This document shows, piece by piece, positions 18,122-26,359 of a stretch of 64,000 bases of DNA. The stretch's first letter is position 1. The number at the start of each line of letters is the position of its first letter. This DNA comes from JAPOXR01 sp965199765 (lineage in GTDB: Bacteria; Pseudomonadota; Alphaproteobacteria; Rhodobacterales; Rhodobacteraceae), in contig CBDATC010000001.1 of the NCBI GenBank assembly GCA_965199765.1, positions 186,001 to 250,000 on the forward strand. Direction: 5' to 3'. Position numbers and translations under genes: made by a program. A model generated the notes under the pieces. That model was not told the origin of the DNA, searched no databases, and was given only the letters and a program-made list of their open reading frames with translations.

Positions 18122-18895
18122 ATGGCAGACCAAACTGTAACCGCCAGCGTTCAAGAGTCTTGGTGCGCGAAAGTCATCACTCTCTTCCCCGAAATCTTTC
18201 CCGGACCGCTTGGCTGTTCACTTGTCGGCCGCGCATTGGAAAATAATGTTTGGCGGCTTGAAGTCGTAGACCTCAAAAAATTTGGGCTGGGAAACCATCG
18301 TGTCGTCGATGACCGGCCGATGGGCGGTGGTCCCGGTATGGTGTTTCGACCCGATGTGGTTTCAGCGGCATTGGAGTCTACCGCGGCCGGGGTCAGCGTC
18401 TGCCCTTCTGAATGGCCGGTTGTTCTGTTGACCCCTCGCGGCAAACGCCTCACGCAGAAGCAGATTCAAGAATGGTCGTGTTGCCGAGGCATCACCCTGG
18501 TTTGCGGTCGATTTGAAGGTGTGGATGAACGGATTGTGCAAAAATTCGGCCTGTGTGAAATTTCTATCGGTGACTTTGTTCTTTCGGGTGGTGAAATCGC
18601 TGCATTTGTCTTGATTGAAGGAATTGTCCGCCTTATACCGCGCGTTGTTGGAAATCAGGCATCGGTCAAAGAGGAATCCTATTCGGCCAACCTATTAGAA
18701 TATCCGCACTATACGAGGCCGCAGCATTGGAACGAAATGTCTGTCCCTGCCGTGTTGTCTTCTGGCGACCATTCAAAGATTGCCGCTTGGAGAAAGGCTG
18801 AAGCAGAGCGCGTAACCCGGGAGCGCCGTCCTGATTTGTGGAAAGCGTATTGCGCTGAAACTGAAAAACATCTAAACGACGACCGCGACAAATGA
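18122..18895 (+). CDS. trmD: tRNA (guanine-37-N1)-methyltransferase
   Basis: About 257 residues; adds the m1G37 next to anticodons with a 3' G, preventing frameshifts. The SPOUT trefoil-knot is visible: DRPMGGGPGMVF, VCGRFEGVDERI and IGDFVLSGGE. The C-terminal helical domain with RPDLWKAY is intact. I chose ATG 18122 (MADQTV) over a longer frame that begins within rimM. The stop overlaps an in-frame start of rplS by four bases. Confidence 0.97.
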   Translation: MADQTVTASVQESWCAKVITLFPEIFPGPLGCSLVGRALENNVWRLEVVDLKKFGLGNHRVVDDRPMGGGPGMVFRPDVVSAALESTAAGVSVCPSEWPVVLLTPRGKRLTQKQIQEWSCCRGITLVCGRFEGVDERIVQKFGLCEISIGDFVLSGGEIAAFVLIEGIVRLIPRVVGNQASVKEESYSANLLEYPHYTRPQHWNEMSVPAVLSSGDHSKIAAWRKAEAERVTRERRPDLWKAYCAETEKHLNDDRDK

Positions 18896-18930
18896 ATGCG
18901 GCACGCTTTGAATTCGAGAGAGAAAGAGCA

Positions 18931-19323
18931 ATGGATATAATCGCGCAGCTGGAAGCTGAACAAGTTAACCGGCTTGATAAAGATATCCCCGACTTCAAGG
19001 CTGGCGATACGGTCCGGGTAGGTTTCAGAGTTACTGAAGGCAACCGCACACGCATTCAGAATTACGAAGGTGTTTGCATTTCCCGCAAGGGAGGACATGG
19101 AATCGGCGGCTCGTTCACCGTGAGGAAAATCTCTTTTGGCGAAGGTGTGGAACGGATCTTCCCTCTGCATTCTACCAACATTGAATCGATATCCGTTATT
19201 CGTCGAGGACGCGTCCGCCGCGCGAAGCTTTACTATTTGCGATCGCGCCGGGGAAAATCCGCCCGCATCGTCGAAAAAACCAATTATCGCCCTCGCAAGT
19301 CGGCCACGGCGCAGGAAGACTGA
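18931..19323 (+). CDS. rplS: 50S ribosomal protein L19
   Basis: About 130 residues. It starts MDIIAQLEAEQ, the usual L19 opening, and has DTVRVGFRVTEG, SFTVRKISFGEGVER and the basic end RRAKLYYLRSRRGK. A frame reaching back to 18892 overlaps trmD by four bases (ATGA) and adds 13 residues; I prefer the shorter one because of the family N-terminus. L19 sits at the 30S/50S interface. A tail of about ten residues after NYRPRK is not general. Confidence 0.96.
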   Translation: MDIIAQLEAEQVNRLDKDIPDFKAGDTVRVGFRVTEGNRTRIQNYEGVCISRKGGHGIGGSFTVRKISFGEGVERIFPLHSTNIESISVIRRGRVRRAKLYYLRSRRGKSARIVEKTNYRPRKSATAQED

Positions 19324-19325
19324 CC

Positions 19326-19547
19326 ATGAAAGACGACATTCATCCCGATTATCACGAAATCGAAGTCAAAATGACCAATGGCGAAATACTCCACATGCGC
19401 TCGACTTACGGCAAGGAAGGCGACCTGCTGACGCTGGACATCGACCCATCCGTTCACCCGGCATGGACCGGCGGTGGCACACATCTGATTGATACTGGCG
19501 GTCGTGTGTCAAAATTCAAGAAGAAATACGCGGGATTCGGATTCTAA
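19326..19547 (+). CDS. rpmE: 50S ribosomal protein L31
   Basis: A 73-residue L31 of the zinc-free (C-minus) type: MKDDIHPDYHEIEVKMTNG, HPAWTG and a C-terminal GGRVSKFKKKYAGFGF with no Cys residues. It follows rplS with two bases between. L31 bridges the central protuberance and the 30S head. This is the last gene of the ffh-rpsP block; the stem-loop at 19659-19686 follows. Confidence 0.96.
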   Translation: MKDDIHPDYHEIEVKMTNGEILHMRSTYGKEGDLLTLDIDPSVHPAWTGGGTHLIDTGGRVSKFKKKYAGFGF

Positions 19548-19658
19548 ACCGATTCGAACCGCGTTCGTTGTCGTTCAACTGAAGAGCTGTTCAACCGCGC
19601 GCGGCCGCCTCATCTTCCTGTTGCACAATCAAAGCCGCGCCACGGGCTTGGCACAGAA

Positions 19659-19686
19659 TTTCCGCCGGGCAATAAGCCGGCGGAAA
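19659..19686. other. Strong stem-loop after rpmE
   Basis: Perfect 10-base arms, TTTCCGCCGG and CCGGCGGAAA, with an 8-base loop. It is 112 bases after rpmE and 101 bases before the FGGY kinase. No T-run follows on either strand, so it is not a standard intrinsic terminator. It could end transcription with Rho, protect the 3' end or be a repeat element. Confidence 0.5.
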
Positions 19687-19787
19687 CCCGAAACGGCAAA
19701 GACTGGTATCCGGTCCCGGACATCCGTGAGACAAAATCTTCCGCTACGGCATCGGGTATTGCGCAGTTTCATGCTTCAAGCTGTCTC

Positions 19788-21161
19788 ATGACAATCGTCG
19801 CAACATTTGATGTCGGAAAGACAAACTCCCGTCTGGTGGCCACCGACCTTCGCGCGATGGAGGAAATTTGGTCAGACTCGATCAGCAGCCCAGTATCGAA
19901 TGATCCTCCCTATCCACATATCGACACGGAAAGATTGTGGGAATTCTTGCTCGAATCTTTGCGGAAGCTGGTGCTGGTTGCCGATGTTTCAGCGATATCA
20001 GTCACTGCGCATGGTTCAGCTGCCGCATTGGTTGATAAGAAAGGCGGTTTGGTTCTGCCGGTCATGGATTATGAATTTGATGGTCCTGACCAGTTTGCGG
20101 CTGAATATGACAAACTTCGCCCAAACTATGACGTGACCGGGTCGCCAAGAATGCCTCAGGGGCTGAATTTAGGCGCACAGATATATTGGCAAGCAAAAAC
20201 CTTCCCGGAGCAATTTGCAAAAGCATGCTGGATTCTGACATGGCCGCAATACTGGGCTATGAGGCTTACCGGCAAACCTGCCTCCGAAGTGACATCACTT
20301 GGCGCCTGTTCTGATCTGTGGGAACCGGAAACGCGCAAATTTTCAAACTTGGTATGCTCACAAGGCTGGAAGAGCATGTTCGCTCCGATTCACAAGGCTT
20401 ATTCGATCCTCGGCTGTCCGCTTCCAGAGGTTGTCGGGCGCACCGGAATTGCTCCGGATTTAGCAGTTCTTTCTGGCGTTCATGACACCAATGCTGCACT
20501 TTTCACACATCTTTGCTCCCGACGGAAACCGTTTTCCGTCATATCAACCGGAACTTGGATTATCGTGATCGCAGTTGGCGCGAGACTGTCTAAACTGAAC
20601 CCAAGTCAAGGGCATATGCTGAATGTTGATGTCAACGGCGATGCGACTCCCAGTATTCAATTCATGGGAGGTCGCGAATATCAAATTCTTACAAAGGGGC
20701 ATACGACCGCAATTGAATCCACTGATGTCGAGACTGTTCTAAGGCAGAAAATCATGCATCTTCCTACTGTTGTTCCAGGATCTGGTCCGTTTCCAGCGGG
20801 AACCGCCAAATGGCTCAATGACTCGCAAATGAGCGCCGCGCATCGTCAAATCGCCGCTTCCTATTATCTTGCAATGATGACCAGCACTTGTCTTGAATTG
20901 ACCAACGCCAAAGGCGACATCATCGTAGAGGGTCCGATGACAGAAAACACAAACTATCTTGATTTATTGGCATTGAGTTCCGGGCGCACGGTCGTAGCAC
21001 GGGCCGCAGCAGGTGGAAGCCGGCTGGGAGCTGCGCTTTTGGCTATGCCCGATGCGGGATACAAAGTGCTTGCTGGCGACCGTGTGCACGAGCCGCCTAC
21101 TGAGCTTGCTTGTGCACTCGATTCATATGCTGAAGCTTGGCGAATAGCCGTGGATTGTTAA
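19788..21161 (+). CDS. FGGY-family carbohydrate kinase
   Basis: A 457-residue sugar kinase of the ASKHA fold. The N-terminal phosphate-1 motif is FDVGKTNSRL. A phosphate-2-like GVHDTNAAL (about residue 226) follows, with a substrate Asp, and GTWIIV and the C-terminal GGSRLGAALLA complete the ATP site. The closest families are rhamnulokinase and fuculokinase, so a deoxyhexulose substrate is plausible. No pathway genes (isomerase, aldolase, transporter) are nearby, so the substrate is undecided. Stands alone between rpmE and the tRNA-Arg pair. Confidence 0.87.
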   Translation: MTIVATFDVGKTNSRLVATDLRAMEEIWSDSISSPVSNDPPYPHIDTERLWEFLLESLRKLVLVADVSAISVTAHGSAAALVDKKGGLVLPVMDYEFDGPDQFAAEYDKLRPNYDVTGSPRMPQGLNLGAQIYWQAKTFPEQFAKACWILTWPQYWAMRLTGKPASEVTSLGACSDLWEPETRKFSNLVCSQGWKSMFAPIHKAYSILGCPLPEVVGRTGIAPDLAVLSGVHDTNAALFTHLCSRRKPFSVISTGTWIIVIAVGARLSKLNPSQGHMLNVDVNGDATPSIQFMGGREYQILTKGHTTAIESTDVETVLRQKIMHLPTVVPGSGPFPAGTAKWLNDSQMSAAHRQIAASYYLAMMTSTCLELTNAKGDIIVEGPMTENTNYLDLLALSSGRTVVARAAAGGSRLGAALLAMPDAGYKVLAGDRVHEPPTELACALDSYAEAWRIAVDC

Positions 21162-21497
21162 TCCCAGAATTTGGTGAATTCATGCCGTATATGGTATAGC
21201 TGCGCCCGCTCGCGCTTCTCAAGTCGTATGCCGTATCGATTTCTTCCTTTCGGATTCATTGCCTAACACCTCGGACTGCCCGTTAGAGTGTCCAGAATCT
21301 TTCGCACTTTCCATCATGCGACGGCGGCTCCGTTATGTTGAAGATTCATTTCGTGCAGCGGGTCCATATTCATATACTTTCGCGTGCTCCACTGTGTGCC
21401 GGCCACGTGTTTCAACCTGGCCGCAGCCAGGCAGAGACATGATCGACCATCGGGAAAAGCTTCAACGACCCTGGTCCGTCGTCGAATTTCTTTCATT
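21162..21497. other. Gene-free region between kinase and tRNA-Arg
   Basis: No recognisable gene. It contains an IS-end-like sequence at 21290-21307 and a short hairpin (CTGGC/GCCAG near 21418). This position, facing the 3' end of the tRNA genes, is where elements that integrate into tRNAs would lie, but I see no integrase and no duplicate of the tRNA end. Confidence 0.4.
21290..21307 (+). repeat. Solo IS256-like terminal sequence
   Basis: GTCCAGAATCTTTCGCAC is identical over 18 bases to the putative end of the IS256 remnant at 43295-43312 (minus strand). The match continues with TTC after one mismatch. No transposase accompanies it, so it is a solo terminal repeat or the scar of a lost element. 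Confidence 0.5.
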
Positions 21498-21573
21498 TGG
21501 CGCGCTGAGAGGGATTCGAACCCCCGACCACTTGATTCGAAGTCAAGTACTCTATCCACTGAGCTATCAGCGC
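21498..21573 (-). tRNA. tRNA-Arg (anticodon TCG)
   Basis: A complete cloverleaf: acceptor GCGCTGA pairs with TCAGCGC, D arm GCTC/GAGT, anticodon arm CTTGA-CTTCGAA-TCAAG, T loop TTCGAAT, then discriminator G and encoded CCA (21498-21500). The anticodon TCG reads CGA and CGG. Identity is supported by A20 in AGTGGATAGAG. It differs from the neighbour at 21668-21743 at about five positions, including position 34 and a compensated acceptor pair (A7-T66 versus G7-C66). Confidence 0.95.
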
Positions 21574-21667
21574 AATTCTTTGTAGCGGATTCAAACGCCA
21601 AAAGCAACTCATTCGGCCTGGGAAATTATGATGCATCAACAGTGCTGCATGAATAATTTTGAAGAAT

Positions 21668-21743
21668 TGGCGCGCTGGGAGGGACTCGAACCCCCGACCA
21701 CTTGATTCGTAGTCAAGCACTCTATCCACTGAGCTACCAGCGC
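21668..21743 (-). tRNA. tRNA-Arg (anticodon ACG)
   Basis: A complete cloverleaf with acceptor GCGCTGG/CCAGCGC, anticodon arm CTTGA-CTACGAA-TCAAG, T loop TTCGAGT, discriminator G and encoded CCA. ACG is expected to be converted to ICG by TadA and to read CGU, CGC and CGA. It lies 94 bases upstream of its near-copy on the same strand, so the pair is probably transcribed together. Confidence 0.96.
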
Positions 21744-21891
21744 ACGCCTCATTAGCCGCTATCTTCGCTGACAGCAAGGATAATCAACGCCATCAAAAAC
21801 CGACTCTCCTAAGCTGACTAACGAACCTTGATCGAATTCTCTGCATCATACTTTCGGTATCCACTGAAACTACCAATTCATCATTAGAACT

Positions 21892-23601
21892 CTAAATGTT
21901 GCTCGGACATTCAAGAATCAACCAGAACTTTGATCCCCGTTCGGTAGTTTCCCTTAGCCGCAAGTCGCCATAACACCTTCGAGCCACCGCTCTATTGGCC
22001 AACAGCCCGTTGCCTGTGCCAATATAGCTGCCTTCTTTATTTGAGCGCTGTTGCTTAGGCTCTGTCCATTTGAACAGAGTCTTCACTACATTGTCGTCAA
22101 TCCGACGGACCTTGTCAGCAACCTCAATAGCGATGAATTCCGATTTTTGTTGATCCATCTCACTCAGGATCAGATCTCCCAAGGCATCTGTAACGGTTTG
22201 GTCTCTGCGGATGTGCCTCGCAGAAATCTCTATCTCAGCCTTCCCCTTTTTAACGATATGACTGTGCGCAGAGCACGCATTTCTAATCAGCTCAAACAAA
22301 ATGCGGCACAAGATATTCTCATGCTGACCCATCACCTCGATTTCGAAGCCTTGACTGTCCTCACCACCAACTCCTCCATTTACACTCCGCTCGGCACCAA
22401 CTTCGCCGATTGAAACTTTCGCAGCGGCGCCCCAAGCAGCGCTTTCTACCAATCTCTTGACATCATTGAGAAGTTGATCAACGCGGATTGTCGTCAAATT
22501 TTTGCGGCTTCTTTTCTTTAACCATAGGGGTTTTGAATAAATCCTTACAAATTCCGCGCTGCTCAAGATATTGTTTTCGAAAGCGCCGATGGCCCTTTCT
22601 GCCCTTAACTTCGCACTTTCTAATTCCTTATCGGAAACCGATTGATCCGTGACGGTTTTGAATTCCTCCTTCAGAATTTCGAACTGCTGCTTAAAGGTGT
22701 TGCCAAGATCTGTTGTCCATTTTCCCCAGTCATGCCTGATGTTGTAAATCATCATCGCACTGTTGAGCTGCCCTTCGATTTCAACTTTTTTTTGCTCAAT
22801 ATAGGACAGTTCATCAAGAAAATCGTTAATCTGCACTCTCGATAGGTTTTGTTTATCCGACACAAAATCACCTCTAAGAATCATGACCATCTCTCGGATT
22901 AAATTTCGCAGCCTTCGGGCAATCCCTATATCAAACAGCAATACAAACAAAAGAGAAACGACGAAAAACATAATCAAAAAGCTGTAAAATTTATCGTGAA
23001 ACATCGATCGGAGGTACGCATTCAATCTGGCACTGTCTACAGTTAGATTAATTTTAGTAGGTGTTCTTTTAGTTCCATCAGATTTGGAAAATGTGATATT
23101 CTTCGAGCTGACAGGAAGGTACTTAAATTCAAGGATACCCCTATAACCGATCCACAACTGTTCAAATCCGATCTGCATGAATGTCCACAAGCGCCGGTCC
23201 GTGAAATCATATGACTTTGTGACTTTCCGGTTTTCACAATTTTCGAAAAATAAACTTCCTGTCGCAATTACTTGATCTGAATCTTTGCCTCTGTCTTCAT
23301 ATTCAAGTTCATTGCAAAAAAGCGAGAGGATCTCCTGCGGTTTGTTTCCATTCGTATTTTGCGAATCTGAATGTTCCTCTGGTGCAGATTTAGCGCCTTT
23401 GCGGAACTCCACCGCCCCTTCACCACCCAAGTTTTCGAGCATAAAAATTGCAATGGGTGCAGTTTCACTGCTTAAGTGCCGTCGAACCGCTCCTTGGATT
23501 TCAAATGGCAACGCAACGACTTGTGCGATCACAACGAGCGCTAGTCCAAACAGAACAAACCTGCCGGTCACTGTGAAAAGAAACGGAAAATAAGCTTTCA
23601 T
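21892..23601 (-). CDS. Orphan sensor histidine kinase
   Basis: A 569-residue membrane sensor: membrane segments at about 13-33 and 206-224 enclose a periplasmic domain of some 170 residues of no family I recognise. A HAMP-like linker leads to the phospho-acceptor region with His290 in NIRHDWGKW, similar to PhoQ-like and RHD-type kinases. The ATPase domain has the N box ELIRNACSA (Asn441) and G2 box GTGNGLL (528-534). The G1 box keeps Asp496 but lost both Gly (VADKVRRID). No response regulator is near. Base composition appears more AT-rich than the neighbours, suggesting transfer. Confidence 0.82.
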   Translation of the reverse strand: MKAYFPFLFTVTGRFVLFGLALVVIAQVVALPFEIQGAVRRHLSSETAPIAIFMLENLGGEGAVEFRKGAKSAPEEHSDSQNTNGNKPQEILSLFCNELEYEDRGKDSDQVIATGSLFFENCENRKVTKSYDFTDRRLWTFMQIGFEQLWIGYRGILEFKYLPVSSKNITFSKSDGTKRTPTKINLTVDSARLNAYLRSMFHDKFYSFLIMFFVVSLLFVLLFDIGIARRLRNLIREMVMILRGDFVSDKQNLSRVQINDFLDELSYIEQKKVEIEGQLNSAMMIYNIRHDWGKWTTDLGNTFKQQFEILKEEFKTVTDQSVSDKELESAKLRAERAIGAFENNILSSAEFVRIYSKPLWLKKRSRKNLTTIRVDQLLNDVKRLVESAAWGAAAKVSIGEVGAERSVNGGVGGEDSQGFEIEVMGQHENILCRILFELIRNACSAHSHIVKKGKAEIEISARHIRRDQTVTDALGDLILSEMDQQKSEFIAIEVADKVRRIDDNVVKTLFKWTEPKQQRSNKEGSYIGTGNGLLANRAVARRCYGDLRLRETTERGSKFWLILECPSNI

Positions 23602-23684
23602 TAGACGTTCAAGAAATGGATGCCTGGAATTTCTCTATTCTCTCAATTCGACAAGCGGAGCGCGCTAACCGATTGGCTGCGGCG

Positions 23685-25100
23685 TCAAAAGCGCTGGACC
23701 ATCCGAATAATGCGGGTAACAATGGGATTCCCAAAAATCCGCTTGGAGAAGAATGCGCCCGCTGCCCGCTTGTTGACTTCGCCAACCGTTGGATAAGGAG
23801 CAATCATTGCTGCCAGCGCTCCCATCTTCAGGCGATTGGCTATCGCTAACGCCCAAGTGTGAATCAGTTCCCCTGCATAGCATCCAACAATTGAAACACC
23901 GACCGGACGGCCCCGAACAACGATAACTCTCACCTGTCCGGTTGACAGACCCTCTGCCAAAGCCCGGTCATTCTCACTATATTCAAAGGATACGATTTCC
24001 ACCTTGCGGCCAAATTTTTTTCGTGCCTCCGCCTCATCCAACCCAACTTCGGCAATCTCCGGATCCGTATAGGTGACAGAGGGAATATGATCGGTTCTTG
24101 CCTTTGACGGAAGACCAAACAGCGCCGACTTCAAAACTACCGAAGCGTGATAACCGGCGACATGCGTAAATCGCGCACCTCCTATCGCATCACCGATCGC
24201 ATATACTCGCTTGTTGGTTGTTTTCAAAGAATGATCAACCTTTACTCCAGAACGCGTCCTTTCGATAACTGCTGCTTCGAGGTTCAAACGATCCAGATTA
24301 GGCTGCCGACCGACGACGAGCAGCAGATCCGAGCCGTGAACAGCCTGACCCTCTTTTGTGGTTACGGTGATTGATCCTCTTTTTCCATCGATGCGGTCAG
24401 CCAAAGCGCCTTCCAGAATCTGAACGCCTTCACGCTGCAGCTGTTCAATCACGGCTGCGGCATGCTCCGGAAAGCTGCGTCCCAGAACCTTCAATCCCTC
24501 CAGCACCGTGACCTGACAGCCGAGCCTCTTGTGCGCCTGCGCCATTTCCATGCCGGTCGGACCGCCGCCGATGATAAGCAGATGCGCGGGTCGGTCCCGC
24601 ATTTCAAAAATTGTTTCGTTGGTTTCGAAGGGAACAGCATCCAAACCCGGAATCGGCGGGACAAATGGCGATGACCCGGTGGCGATGATGAAACGGCGAG
24701 CTCTTATGAGATGATCACCAGCCCTTACCTCCGTACGAGACTGAAAGGTTCCATATTCTCGTATTACCCTTACGCCCAGACTTTCAAAACGCTCTTGACT
24801 GTCGTGCGGCTCGATTTTGCCGATTACCGAAAAGACGTGATCCTTGGCACGTGCGAAATCAATCTGCGGTTCGACCGGCGTTACTCCGAATTTCTCACCT
24901 GTTGTCATCTGATAGGCTTGCTTGCCAGCTGCAATGAGAGCTTTGGACGGCACACATCCATAATTGAGGCAGTCTCCGCCCATCTTTCCGCCTTCCAGCA
25001 AGACAACGCTGGCTCCCATCTGAGATGCGCCGGCAGCAGCTGAAAGTCCGCCGGAACCAGCGCCGATGACACAAAGATCTGTCTTGATTTCTATTGTCAT
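23685..25100 (-). CDS. FAD-dependent pyridine nucleotide-disulfide oxidoreductase
   Basis: A 471-residue flavoprotein of the dihydrolipoamide dehydrogenase/mercuric reductase family. It has the FAD site CVIGAGSGGLSAA, the redox disulfide GGDCLNYGCVPSK, an NAD(P) site LLIIGGGPTGMEMAQAH and a dimerisation domain. The C-terminal His-Glu dyad region reads APYPTVGEVNKR rather than H-x-H-P-T, and no mercuric C-terminal Cys pair is present, so neither lipoamide nor Hg(II) is an assured substrate. It lies ten bases after the VTT membrane protein, a pairing common in proteobacteria. Confidence 0.9.
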   Translation of the reverse strand: MTIEIKTDLCVIGAGSGGLSAAAGASQMGASVVLLEGGKMGGDCLNYGCVPSKALIAAGKQAYQMTTGEKFGVTPVEPQIDFARAKDHVFSVIGKIEPHDSQERFESLGVRVIREYGTFQSRTEVRAGDHLIRARRFIIATGSSPFVPPIPGLDAVPFETNETIFEMRDRPAHLLIIGGGPTGMEMAQAHKRLGCQVTVLEGLKVLGRSFPEHAAAVIEQLQREGVQILEGALADRIDGKRGSITVTTKEGQAVHGSDLLLVVGRQPNLDRLNLEAAVIERTRSGVKVDHSLKTTNKRVYAIGDAIGGARFTHVAGYHASVVLKSALFGLPSKARTDHIPSVTYTDPEIAEVGLDEAEARKKFGRKVEIVSFEYSENDRALAEGLSTGQVRVIVVRGRPVGVSIVGCYAGELIHTWALAIANRLKMGALAAMIAPYPTVGEVNKRAAGAFFSKRIFGNPIVTRIIRMVQRF

Positions 25101-25110
25101 CTCATTGCCC

Positions 25111-25833
25111 CTATCGGCGTCGGATTATTTTGAGGACTATGGGCAAGGCCGCAAGTGCACACAAACCAAGAATTGGTCCAAGAATATTCCACTGCCAGAT
25201 GATTCCAAGATTTGGTGTCTGACCAGTCTCAAGCACTTCTCCAAGTCCGGTGCCGACCCAAGTGTAGATTGTGGTTCCCGGAATAATTCCCAGCGCGGTG
25301 GTCAAAACAAAATTTCTGAGCCTTACGCCTACCAAAGCGGGAAGCAGATTAGCGGCGAAAAACGGCACTGCCGGCACTAAACGCAGCAGGAACAGCACAC
25401 TGATCTCATTTTCGCGCAATCCCGCGGTCATGCGCTTCATCGCCCCGGATCCGGCATCGATTTTGGAAGAAAGGTAGTCGCCCAATCCAAACCGAGCAGC
25501 CAAAAAAATCACCACAGCTCCGATGGTCGCCGCAAAAACATTGTAGAGTGCGCCGGGAAATAAGCCGAAGAGAAATCCTCCGGCCAACGTCGCCACTGTC
25601 GCACCGGGTAAAGAGAAGGCGACAATCACAATATAAACCGCTACGAAAATGATCGAAACAAGCGCATAATTTGTATCGCGCCAAGTCAGAAGCGCCTCTC
25701 GGTTTTCGGCTAGTGCCTGCCACGAAAAATAGTCTCGGAATACAACGAACACGACAATCGCTACTGCAATGATGACAAGCAACGGCACTATGCGCTTCAC
25801 TTTAAATTTCTTTTTTGGTCGATTTTCGCTCAT
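25111..25833 (-). CDS. TVP38/TMEM64 (VTT domain) membrane protein
   Basis: A 240-residue polytopic protein with about six membrane segments. The VTT/SNARE-associated region contains ATVATLAGGFLFGLFPGAL, followed by the R-L-V-P motif in LRLVPAVPFFAANLL and GIIPGTTIYTWVG. Members of this DedA-related superfamily act in lipid or ion transport across membranes. It is the first gene of a pair with the downstream flavoprotein, so a redox-linked membrane function is a reasonable guess. Confidence 0.9.
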   Translation of the reverse strand: MSENRPKKKFKVKRIVPLLVIIAVAIVVFVVFRDYFSWQALAENREALLTWRDTNYALVSIIFVAVYIVIVAFSLPGATVATLAGGFLFGLFPGALYNVFAATIGAVVIFLAARFGLGDYLSSKIDAGSGAMKRMTAGLRENEISVLFLLRLVPAVPFFAANLLPALVGVRLRNFVLTTALGIIPGTTIYTWVGTGLGEVLETGQTPNLGIIWQWNILGPILGLCALAALPIVLKIIRRR

Positions 25834-26146
25834 CGCTCAGTGCCCTGATCAATTAACCGTATCCTACAAATGACCGTTGACTGACACAAACGAAACTGAT
25901 CGACTGATTCAAATGTCGGTCCGGCACGGCGGAAGCAGCTGTTCGTCTCAGCACTCACCGCTCCGTTCGTTTAGAGTTCGGCGGCATCAATCCGGAAATC
26001 CAACAGGTCGCCTGTTGTTGGTAAAGACACAACATAAATTGCTTAGAGTCCGTTGACGATTCCGTTCGGTTTCGTCTATAGACCGGTGCTTAATCCATTA
26101 ACCGGCGAATTCTGACATTGCCGGCAGAATTGCGTGGAGCAATACT
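25834..26146. other. Divergent upstream region of VTT gene and rpmH
   Basis: No gene over 60 codons. It holds the rpmH promoter at 26053-26082. I see no dnaA or origin here: no cluster of TTATCCACA-like boxes. Confidence 0.5.
26053..26082 (+). promoter_or_regulatory. rpmH: Promoter of the rpmH-rnpA operon
   Basis: TTGACG (26053-26058) and TATAGA (26077-26082) are separated by 18 bases. Transcription would start near 26090, about 57 bases before rpmH. The same TATAGA with an 18-base spacer appears at the str operon promoter. Confidence 0.65.
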
Positions 26147-26281
26147 ATGAAACGGACATTTCAGCCCAGTAACCGGGTAAGAAAGGCACGGCACGGTTTC
26201 CGCAGTCGCATGTCAACAAAAGCTGGCCGCAGAATCTTAAACCGCCGTCGTGCCAAGGGACGGAAATCTCTCAGCGCATAA
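26147..26281 (+). CDS. rpmH: 50S ribosomal protein L34
   Basis: A 44-residue protein read directly from the sequence: MKRTFQPSNRVRKARHGF at the N-terminus and KGRKSLSA at the end, rich in Arg and Lys. Length matches the family exactly. It starts the conserved rpmH-rnpA-yidD-yidC block. RRRAKGRK is the typical C-terminal element. Confidence 0.97.
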   Translation: MKRTFQPSNRVRKARHGFRSRMSTKAGRRILNRRRAKGRKSLSA

Positions 26282-26359
26282 TTCGCCCTCCCCGGCTGGC
26301 AGTCGCCGGGTCTGTCTATACCGGGAATATTCCCTGCAGCATCGCAGGCCATCGAATCC

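Noticed and set aside
21162..21497. Integration of an island into tRNA-Arg
   Set aside because: No integrase and no repeat of the tRNA 3' end was found on the side where an island would lie; only an IS-end-like sequence is present.
25834..26146. Replication origin near rpmH
   Set aside because: rpmH often lies close to oriC in some bacteria, but there is no dnaA gene and no cluster of DnaA boxes here.
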